Shown: positions 7,767 to 12,470 of the stretch, in pieces
How the letters are laid out: each line of letters begins with the position of its first letter
Numbering within the stretch: the first letter of the stretch is position 1
NCBI RefSeq assembly: GCF_014306095.1
Contig: NZ_JACRWC010000013.1
Span: forward strand, 1-12,470
DNA length: 12,470 nt
Reading direction: 5' to 3'
Source: Lentihominibacter faecis
GTDB lineage: Bacteria; Bacillota; Clostridia; Peptostreptococcales; Anaerovoracaceae
The notes under the pieces: model-generated
Databases searched by the model: none
What the model was told of the DNA's origin: nothing
What the model saw: only the letters and a program-made list of their open reading frames with translations
Translations under genes and position numbers: made by a program

Positions 7767-8312
7767 TTAAGATGAAGCCCCGGTTTTACCTTCTTTTCTG
7801 CGAATAACTTCACCATCGTACTTGATACCCTTGCCCTTGTAAGGTTCAGGTCTTCTGTAAGCTCTGATGTTCGCAGCATAGTTGCCAACCTGTGCTTTGT
7901 CGATACCTTTAACGATTACTGTTGTTGCATCCGGTGCTTCTGTAGTGATTCCTTCTGGATCTTCCAGTTCGATCGGATGAGAGAAACCAAGGTTCATAAC
8001 CAGCTTGTTTCCCTTTTTCTCTGCTTTGTAACCAACACCTACCAGCAGGAGCTTCTTTTCATAGCCTTCTGTTACACCCTTAACCATGTTGCTGATGAGT
8101 GTTCTTGCCAGGCCGTGCTGTGCTCTGTGCTCTGCAGCATCGCTGCTTCTGGATACGGTTACAACGCCGTCTTTATTTTCAACTGTTAATAAGCTGCTTA
8201 CTTTTTCCTGCAGTTCGCCCTTCGGTCCTTTTACGCTGACAAGGTTCTTGTCGTCAACTTTGACCTCTACGCCGGCAGGAAGAGTGATTGGTTTAAGTCC
8301 TATTCTTGACAT
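7767..8312 (-). CDS. rplF: 50S ribosomal protein L6
   Basis: L6 binds 23S rRNA near the sarcin-ricin loop, next to where the elongation factors dock. The 181-residue product is two similar halves (about residues 1-82 and 83-175). The second carries 'GVGYKAEKKGNKLVMNLGFS' and the signature region 'RRPEPYKGKGIKYDGEVIRR'. The start MSRIGLKPITLPAGVEV is typical. The C-terminus is KEGKTGASS, a few residues longer than the usual KEGKTGK. The ATG at 8310-8312 lies 12 bases after the rpsH stop with a good ribosome site. Confidence 0.98.
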   Translation of the reverse strand: MSRIGLKPITLPAGVEVKVDDKNLVSVKGPKGELQEKVSSLLTVENKDGVVTVSRSSDAAEHRAQHGLARTLISNMVKGVTEGYEKKLLLVGVGYKAEKKGNKLVMNLGFSHPIELEDPEGITTEAPDATTVIVKGIDKAQVGNYAANIRAYRRPEPYKGKGIKYDGEVIRRKEGKTGASS

Positions 8313-8324
8313 TTCTATATCCTC

Positions 8325-8723
8325 CTACCATACATAACAGATTACTTCGCCGCCGATGCCCAGTTTTCTGGCTTCCTTGTCGCTGATAACTCCCTTGGAA
8401 GTGGAGATAACTGCGATTCCCAGTCCACCCAGAACTTTAGGGATTTCGTTTGCCTTCGCATAGGACTTCAGTCCCGGCTTGGAAATCTTTCTGATTCCGC
8501 TGATAACTCTTTCTTTGTCAGGACCATATTTCATGGTAACCTTGATCATGCCCTGCTTGTTGTCATCGATTACTTCAAAATCCTCGATGTATCCTTCTTC
8601 CTTCAGTATTCCTGCGATGGACTTCTTCATCTTAGAAGCCGGGATCTCTACTGTCGGATGACCTGCGGTGTTTGCATTCCGGATTCTGGTCAGCATATCC
8701 GCAATTGGATCTGTCATTGTCAT
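8325..8723 (-). CDS. rpsH: 30S ribosomal protein S8
   Basis: S8 binds the central domain of 16S rRNA and organises the 30S platform; in E. coli it also represses the spc operon by binding its mRNA. The 132-residue product begins [20 protein letters not shown] and ends with the signature '[20 protein letters not shown]' plus VICYVW. The first ATG (8721-8723) is preferred over the second, two codons on, because GGAGG is 9 bases from the first and 15 from the second. A 94-base gap separates it from rpsZ, unusually wide for this cluster. Confidence 0.98.
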   Translation of the reverse strand: MTMTDPIADMLTRIRNANTAGHPTVEIPASKMKKSIAGILKEEGYIEDFEVIDDNKQGMIKVTMKYGPDKERVISGIRKISKPGLKSYAKANEIPKVLGGLGIAVISTSKGVISDKEARKLGIGGEVICYVW

Positions 8724-8817
8724 TTTGTTGTTCCTCCTCTGCTAGTTTTGCATTCTTTGCAACTTGGCAAATAGTAGTTTTAACGTTTGATTTATGTTTC
8801 AGCGATTTTAATGTCGC
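8724..8817 (-). promoter_or_regulatory. 94-base spacer between rpsZ and rpsH
   Basis: No gene is visible here. On the minus strand the spacer holds a weak inverted repeat TTGCA-AAGAA-TGCAA (8748-8762) and a four-base-stem repeat GCGA/TCGC near the rpsZ stop. It ends with the strong rpsH ribosome site (GAGGAGG). S8 represses its operon in E. coli, so this could hold a control element, but I cannot fold it into a recognisable S8 site. The role is unknown. Confidence 0.25.
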
Positions 8818-9003
8818 CTACCAAGAAGCCTTCTTCACACCCGGAATCTCGCCCTTGTAAGCCAGTTCACGGAAGCAGATACGGCAGATGCCGTACTTTT
8901 TCAGTACGGAGTGCGGTCTTCCGCAGATCTTGCATCTGGTATATGCACGTGTGGAAAACTTCGGTTTTCTCTGCTGTTTTACTTTGAGAGATGTTTTAGC
9001 CAT
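8818..9003 (-). CDS. rpsZ: 30S ribosomal protein S14, type Z (zinc-binding)
   Basis: S14 is a 30S head protein added late in assembly. This is the short zinc-binding form with 61 residues. The ligands are C24, C27, C40 and C43 (CKIC and CRIC). It opens [20 protein letters not shown] and ends '[16 protein letters not shown]', both characteristic. The reading frame stays open further upstream to 9096, inside rplE. The ATG at 9001-9003 is chosen because it has a GGAGGAAGACG ribosome site and gives the exact family length and N-terminus. The gene starts 13 bases after the rplE stop. Confidence 0.97.
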   Translation of the reverse strand: MAKTSLKVKQQRKPKFSTRAYTRCKICGRPHSVLKKYGICRICFRELAYKGEIPGVKKASW

Positions 9004-9016
9004 CGTCTTCCTCCTT

Positions 9017-9559
9017 CTATTTCTCAAACGGCAGACCAAGTCCTGCGAGCAGAGCTGCTGCTTCTTCGTCTGTCTTAGCCGTTGTCGTAAATACAATGTT
9101 CATGCCTTTGATCGTATCTACCTTATCGTAGTTGATCTCAGGGAAGATAAGCTGTTCCTTGATACCCATGGAGTAGTTTCCTCTTCCATCGAAGGAATTC
9201 TTGCTCACGCCCTTGAAGTCTCTTACTCTTGGAAGAGCGATGTTGAAGAGCTTATCGATAAAGGTGTACATGTTGTCGCCTCTTAAGGTAACCTTAGCGC
9301 CAACAGGCATTCCCTGTCTTACTTTGAAGTTTGCGATGGACTTTCTGGCTTTTGTTACTATCGGTCTCTGACCTGTGATCAGACCGATTTCTTCTACTGC
9401 GCTCTCCATGATCTTAGCGTTTTCCTTTGCTTCGCCCAGACCCATGTTGATCGTAACTTTTTCAAGCTTTGGAACTTCCATTACATTGTCGTATTTAAAC
9501 TGATCCATCAGAGCAGAAAATACGTTGTTTTTATAAGTGTCTTTTAATCTTGCTGCCAA
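9017..9559 (-). CDS. rplE: 50S ribosomal protein L5
   Basis: L5 binds 5S rRNA and touches P-site tRNA and S13 across the subunit interface. The 180-residue product matches B. subtilis L5 (179) end to end. It includes the family signature region '[20 protein letters not shown]' at about 30-49, '[20 protein letters not shown]' in the middle and '[20 protein letters not shown]' later, and ends GLGLPFEK. The start codon is TTG (9557-9559). It is chosen because AGGAGG sits 8 bases upstream and the first residues ([13 protein letters not shown]) align with other L5 proteins. The next in-frame ATG, at residue 18, would remove conserved sequence. Confidence 0.97.
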   Translation of the reverse strand: MAARLKDTYKNNVFSALMDQFKYDNVMEVPKLEKVTINMGLGEAKENAKIMESAVEEIGLITGQRPIVTKARKSIANFKVRQGMPVGAKVTLRGDNMYTFIDKLFNIALPRVRDFKGVSKNSFDGRGNYSMGIKEQLIFPEINYDKVDTIKGMNIVFTTTAKTDEEAAALLAGLGLPFEK

Positions 9560-9567
9560 AATCGTCT

Positions 9568-9573
9568 CCTCCT
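9568..9573 (-). promoter_or_regulatory. Ribosome binding site fixing the TTG start of rplE
   Basis: AGGAGG on the minus strand, 8 bases before TTG at 9557-9559 and just after the rplX stop codon. It supports the rare start codon. Confidence 0.85.
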
Positions 9574-9576
9574 TTC

Positions 9577-9882
9577 CTAGTCGATTACGGCGCCGGTCTT
9601 CTTGGAAACTCTGACCTTCTTGCCGTTTTCTACTTTGTAACCGATTCTTGTCGGTGCTTTTGTCTTAGCATCATAGTACATAACATTCGATACATCGATC
9701 GGACCTTCCTGATGCTTGATCTCTGCTGCTTCTTTCTGGGTCTGCTTCTGATGCTTTGTCTGAATGTTAACGCCTTCTACGATCACTTTGCCGTCTTTCG
9801 GCATTGCCTTCAATACTTTCCCGGTCTTGCCTTTGTCTTTTCCGGTCAGTACGATTACTGTGTCATCTTTCTTAATTCGCAT
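9577..9882 (-). CDS. rplX: 50S ribosomal protein L24
   Basis: L24 initiates assembly of the large subunit by binding the 5' part of 23S rRNA and ends up near the tunnel exit. The product is 101 residues from the ATG at 9880-9882: [20 protein letters not shown] opens a KOW motif (about residues 5-32). The middle part '[20 protein letters not shown]' and '[20 protein letters not shown]' follow, and the protein ends [12 protein letters not shown] three codons upstream (9889-9891) keeps the frame open but overlaps the AGGAGG at 9891-9896, so it cannot be the start. The ATG is 8 bases from that site. It begins 12 bases after rplN. Confidence 0.96.
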   Translation of the reverse strand: MRIKKDDTVIVLTGKDKGKTGKVLKAMPKDGKVIVEGVNIQTKHQKQTQKEAAEIKHQEGPIDVSNVMYYDAKTKAPTRIGYKVENGKKVRVSKKTGAVID

Positions 9883-9894
9883 CTCGTACACCTC

Positions 9895-10263
9895 CTATAA
9901 TACTTCCGGTGCCAGGGACACTATCTTCATGAAGCCCTTATCTCTCAGTTCTCTTGCTACTGGTCCGAAGATACGGGTTCCAACCGGTTGTAAATCATCT
10001 TTAATAATTACTGCTGCGTTCTGGTCGAACTTTACATAGCTGCCGTCTGCTCTTCTGGCACCATGCTTTGTTCTAACTACAACAGCTCTGACTACGTCGC
10101 TCTTTTTCACAACTCCGCCCGGTGCAGCATCCTTTACAGCGCATACGATCACATCGCCAATATTAGCATACTGACGGCTCGTTCCGCCCAGGATACGGAT
10201 GCATAACAGTTCTTTTGCTCCGGAGTTGTCAGCCACCTTTAATCTTGTTTCAGTCTGAATCAT
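9895..10263 (-). CDS. rplN: 50S ribosomal protein L14
   Basis: L14 lies at the subunit interface and helps form a bridge to 16S rRNA. The 122-residue product is the exact family length. It starts [20 protein letters not shown] and has the signature '[20 protein letters not shown]' at about 37-56, then '[20 protein letters not shown]'. It ends '[18 protein letters not shown]'. The ATG at 10261-10263 is 15 bases after the rpsQ stop. It is among the most conserved proteins here and shows nothing unusual. Confidence 0.98.
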   Translation of the reverse strand: MIQTETRLKVADNSGAKELLCIRILGGTSRQYANIGDVIVCAVKDAAPGGVVKKSDVVRAVVVRTKHGARRADGSYVKFDQNAAVIIKDDLQPVGTRIFGPVARELRDKGFMKIVSLAPEVL

Positions 10264-10278
10264 TGCCAGGCGCCTCCT

Positions 10279-10539
10279 TTACTTCACTTTCTCAACAATG
10301 TTGACAAGTCTCCATCTCTTATCCTTAGAAAGAGGTCTTGTCTCCATGATTCTTACTTTATCGCCGATGTTGCATTCATTGTTTTCGTCATGAGCTTTGA
10401 TCTTCTTGGTTCTCTTTACAGCCTTTCCGTAAAGGGAATGTCTTACGAAGTCTTCTACCGCAACGACAATTGTCTTATCCATCTTGTCGCTGATTACCAT
10501 GCCGACTCTTGTCTTTCTTCTGTTTCTTTCAACTGCCAT
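10279..10539 (-). CDS. rpsQ: 30S ribosomal protein S17
   Basis: S17 is a primary 16S rRNA-binding protein with an OB fold that stabilises the 5' domain of the small subunit. The 86-residue product (B. subtilis 87) opens [20 protein letters not shown] and shows '[20 protein letters not shown]'. It then has '[20 protein letters not shown]', which contains the family signature, and ends VNIVEKVK. The ATG at 10537-10539 follows AGGAGG by about 7 bases. It is 18 bases after the rpmC stop. No oddities. Confidence 0.98.
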   Translation of the reverse strand: MAVERNRRKTRVGMVISDKMDKTIVVAVEDFVRHSLYGKAVKRTKKIKAHDENNECNIGDKVRIMETRPLSKDKRWRLVNIVEKVK

Positions 10540-10557
10540 AATCCATCCTCCTTTCCG

Positions 10558-10761
10558 TTAGTCCTGAACCTTAGCAAGTTCTTTTTCTCTGATAATGGTC
10601 TTTACTCTAGCGATATCTCTCTTTGTTTCACGCATTTTGATCGGGTTTTCAAGCTGTCCCGTAACGTGCTGGAATCTGAGGTTGAACAGGTCTTTCTTCA
10701 TTCTTACCAGTTCACTGTTCAGTTCCGCTTCTGACATTTCTCTGATTTTCTTTAATTCCAT
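10558..10761 (-). CDS. rpmC: 50S ribosomal protein L29
   Basis: L29 is a small two-helix protein at the mouth of the exit tunnel, part of the docking site for signal recognition particle and trigger factor. The 67-residue product has the usual helical hairpin: '[20 protein letters not shown]' and 'MKKDLFNLRFQHVTGQLENP', followed by 'IKMRETKRDIARVKTIIREK'. Its start ATG (10759-10761) overlaps the last base of the rplP stop (TAATG), and its ribosome site lies in the end of rplP. Translation of the two is therefore probably coupled. Confidence 0.97.
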   Translation of the reverse strand: MELKKIREMSEAELNSELVRMKKDLFNLRFQHVTGQLENPIKMRETKRDIARVKTIIREKELAKVQD

Positions 10762-11195
10762 TATGCTTCACCACCCTTTTCTGCGATCTTTTCACTGATG
10801 GCAAATTTACACTTAACCGGCAGCTTGTGGGATGCAAGTCTCATAGCTTCTCTTGCCTGAGCCTCTGTAACACCTTCAATCTCGAACATAACTCTGCCTG
10901 GTTTAACAACTGCTACCCAGTACTCCGGAGCACCTTTACCGGAACCCATACGTACTTCTGCAGGCTTCTTAGTAACGGACTTGTGAGGGAAGATTTTGAT
11001 ATAAACCTTACCACCTCTTTTTACGGATCTTGTCATAGCGATTCTGGCTGCTTCAATCTGATTTGAAGTGATCCATCCACATTCAGTCGCCGTAAGACCG
11101 TAATCACCGTATGTGATGGTGTTGCCCTTAGTGGCCTTACCTTTCATTCTGCCTCTGTGGACTCTTCTGCGTTTAACGCGCTTTGGCATTAACAT
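10761..11195 (-). CDS. rplP: 50S ribosomal protein L16
   Basis: L16 binds near the A-site side of the peptidyl transferase region and is needed for A-site tRNA positioning. The 144-residue product matches B. subtilis L16 (144). It begins [20 protein letters not shown] and has '[20 protein letters not shown]' at 67-86, with R82 equivalent to the E. coli arginine 81 that is hydroxylated there. '[20 protein letters not shown]' follows at 87-106. The first ATG (11193-11195) is preferred over the ATG at codon 3: AGGAGG is 9 bases away and Bacillus L16 also starts MLLPKRVK. It follows rpsC by 26 bases. Confidence 0.98.
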   Translation of the reverse strand: MLMPKRVKRRRVHRGRMKGKATKGNTITYGDYGLTATECGWITSNQIEAARIAMTRSVKRGGKVYIKIFPHKSVTKKPAEVRMGSGKGAPEYWVAVVKPGRVMFEIEGVTEAQAREAMRLASHKLPVKCKFAISEKIAEKGGEA

Positions 11196-11221
11196 GACGC
11201 GTGTCCTCCTTTCACCAATGT

Positions 11222-12097
11222 CTATTCTTCAGTAGTTGCTTCTGCTGTTTCTGCAGAAACCTGTGCTTCTTCAACCTGAGCTTCTGGAGCTTCTGCTACA
11301 GGAGCTTTTCTTACTCTGATGTTTGCTGCCTTAGGAATTTCGTTTCTTTCGTTTCTGTCATTTCTTCTCGGTCTTCTGTCTCCATCCCTTCTCGGTCTTC
11401 TGTCGCCTCTCTTCTTGCCGTCTCTTCTGCCTTCCTTCTCTTCAGGAACTGCACTCTTCAGGCCCTTGTCGAGGATCTCGCCGTGGTTGATCCAAACCTT
11501 AACGCCCAGCTTACCGTAAGTGGTATCTGCTTCTGCAAATCCATAGTCGATGTCAGCTCTCAGCGTATGGAGAGGAACATTACCTTCGCTGTACTTTTCG
11601 GATCTGGCGATTTCAGCTCCGCCAAGTCTTCCGGATGTGAGAACTTTTATTCCCTTGGCACCAGCCTTCATCGTTCTACCGATCGCCTGCTTCATAGCTC
11701 TTCTGAAGGAAACTCTTCTTTCCAGAGCCTGTGCGATACTTTCAGCAGTCAGCTGTGCATCCAGTTCTGTTCTTCTTACTTCTTTGATATCGATGATGAT
11801 CGTCTTGCCTGTCATCTTTTCGAGTTCGGATTTCAGATCTTCAATTCCTGTTCCGGATCTTCCGATCACCATACCAGGTCTTGCTGTCATAACGATCACT
11901 TTCAGTTTGTTTTCTGCTGCTCTTTCCAGGACGATCTTAGATACGCCGGCAACATATAATTTTTTCTTTACGAAATCTCTGACTTTGTTGTCTTCAACCA
12001 GGTAGTCTGCAAACTTGCTCTTGTCTGCATACCATTTGGAATCCCAGTCTTTAATAACGCCTACTCTCAGTCCGTGCGGACTTACTTTCTGACCCAT
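11222..12097 (-). CDS. rpsC: 30S ribosomal protein S3 with a long charged C-terminal tail
   Basis: S3 sits in the 30S head at the mRNA entry channel. The product has 291 residues, well above the usual 206-233 (B. subtilis 218). The core is normal: [20 protein letters not shown], a type-2 KH domain (about 39-107) with the GRSG loop at 80-83, and the C-terminal S3 domain ending '[17 protein letters not shown]' at about 196-212. From about residue 217 the protein continues as a disordered tail. First comes an arginine-rich stretch (223-252) with the near-perfect tandem octapeptide [16 protein letters not shown]. After a short bridge comes an acidic, alanine-rich end (265-291, ten glutamates). 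The tail is in frame, with the same AGA-rich codon use, and runs directly to a stop, so it is a real extension and not a frameshift. Its function is unknown. Confidence 0.98.
   Translation of the reverse strand: MGQKVSPHGLRVGVIKDWDSKWYADKSKFADYLVEDNKVRDFVKKKLYVAGVSKIVLERAAENKLKVIVMTARPGMVIGRSGTGIEDLKSELEKMTGKTIIIDIKEVRRTELDAQLTAESIAQALERRVSFRRAMKQAIGRTMKAGAKGIKVLTSGRLGGAEIARSEKYSEGNVPLHTLRADIDYGFAEADTTYGKLGVKVWINHGEILDKGLKSAVPEEKEGRRDGKKRGDRRPRRDGDRRPRRNDRNERNEIPKAANIRVRKAPVAEAPEAQVEEAQVSAETAEATTEE
11364..11404 (-). repeat. Two 17-base direct repeats in the rpsC tail
   Basis: On the plus strand, cttctcggtcttctgtc occurs at 11364-11380 and again at 11388-11404, identical and 24 bases apart. 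The spacing is eight codons, so each copy encodes one GDRRPRR(D/N) unit of S3. Such in-frame repeats can expand or shrink by slippage without breaking the frame. Confidence 0.9.
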
Positions 12098-12116
12098 CTA
12101 ATGAAACCTCCTATTC

Positions 12117-12449
12117 TTAATTCTTTTCCTTCAGAGTCACGCCCACATGGCTGCTTCTCTTTAAGATTATCGATGCTCTACCCTGTGATCCAGCTCTCCA
12201 TCTTTTCATAGTCGGTCCCTGATGAGCATAAACTTCAGCTACATACAGGTTGTCAGTGTTCATTTCTTTTACGTCTGCGTTTGCTGCCGCCGACTTTACA
12301 ACCTTTTCTACTATTTCAGCTCCCTTACCCGGAGTGAATTTTAAGATGTTCAATGCCTCATTTAAGTCTTTTCCTCTTACGAGATCCGTAACAGGCTTAA
12401 GCTTGATAGGAGACATTCTTACGTATTTTGCAATTGCTTTTGCTTCCAT
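12117..12449 (-). CDS. rplV: 50S ribosomal protein L22
   Basis: L22 spans the large subunit, and its long beta hairpin lines the peptide exit tunnel. The 110-residue product starts MEAKAIAKYVRMSPIKLKPV and ends HVGVTLKEKN. A TTG two codons upstream (12453-12455) is also in frame. I choose the ATG because the GGAG site is 10 bases from it but only 4 from TTG, and because MEAKAIAKYV aligns with MQAKAVARTV of B. subtilis. Two conserved stretches differ from the common form. The N-terminal PRKARLV is PIKLKPV (14-20). In the hairpin, the usual PRAxGRAS is AGSQGRAS (86-93). Both could be lineage traits. The gene is 19 bases before rpsC; rpsS should lie just outside the window. Confidence 0.95.
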   Translation of the reverse strand: MEAKAIAKYVRMSPIKLKPVTDLVRGKDLNEALNILKFTPGKGAEIVEKVVKSAAANADVKEMNTDNLYVAEVYAHQGPTMKRWRAGSQGRASIILKRSSHVGVTLKEKN

Positions 12450-12470
12450 TTTCAATTATCTCCTTTTCTT

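Noticed and set aside
7607..7888. Minus-strand frame of 93 codons across the rplF-rplR junction
   Set aside because: It is out of frame with two clear ribosomal genes that it overlaps on the same strand, and matches no known protein.
9004..9096. Upstream extension of the S14 frame into rplE
   Set aside because: The extra 31 codons overlap rplE, have no ribosome site and are absent from the 61-residue family.
11201..11959. Long plus-strand open frame of 252 codons opposite rpsC
   Set aside because: It is a mirror of the AGA- and GAA-rich rpsC codons, giving a serine-, phenylalanine- and cysteine-rich product with no family likeness and no ribosome site.

Overview
The window is an almost gap-free run of translation genes, all on the minus strand. 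It is the distal part of the S10 cluster followed by the spc and alpha clusters of a bacterium. Read in transcription order (right to left), the genes are rplV, rpsC, rplP, rpmC, rpsQ, rplN, rplX, rplE, rpsZ, rpsH, rplF, rplR, rpsE, rpmD, rplO, secY, adk, map, infA, rpmJ, rpsM, rpsK, rpsD, rpoA and rplQ. The cluster ends in a strong intrinsic terminator. Beyond it a new promoter and the first codons of another minus-strand gene are visible before the window ends. The start of the S10 cluster (rpsJ to rpsS) lies off the right edge.

The sequence points to a Firmicute of class Clostridia. S14 is the short zinc-binding form. adk, map, infA and rpmJ sit between secY and rpsM, as in Gram-positive bacteria. 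rpsD is embedded between rpsK and rpoA, unlike Bacillus subtilis, where it is elsewhere on the chromosome. S4 has the 'LKRCRSL' N-terminus that I associate with clostridial proteins. Arginine is mostly AGA and nearly every gene has a strong AGGAGG-type ribosome binding site. I cannot name a genus.

Layout: 10.5-12.5 kb is the end of the S10 cluster (L22, S3, L16, L29, S17). 6.2-10.3 kb is the spc ribosomal block (L14 to L15). 3.2-6.2 kb holds secY, adk, map and infA, which link ribosome supply to protein export, adenylate balance, N-terminal methionine removal and initiation. 0.18-3.2 kb is L36 and the alpha block (S13, S11, S4, RNA polymerase alpha, L17). Most gene junctions are 2-26 bases or overlap by one base, which suggests one co-transcribed and translationally coupled unit. 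Four junctions are wider: rpsM/rpmJ (157 bases), rpsZ/rpsH (94), rpmJ/infA (66) and rpoA/rpsD (47). The first three contain small inverted repeats that may act as RNA regulatory or processing elements.

I see no mobile element, CRISPR array, defence gene or unknown gene cassette. This is ordinary core genome. The points worth a second look are the repetitive basic-then-acidic tail of S3, the altered loop tip of L22, the rpsM leader, and the new transcription unit just past the terminator. One real gene, rpmJ (37 codons), is small and easy to miss. The starts of rplV, rplX and rpsZ need care. rpoA starts with GTG and rplE with TTG.
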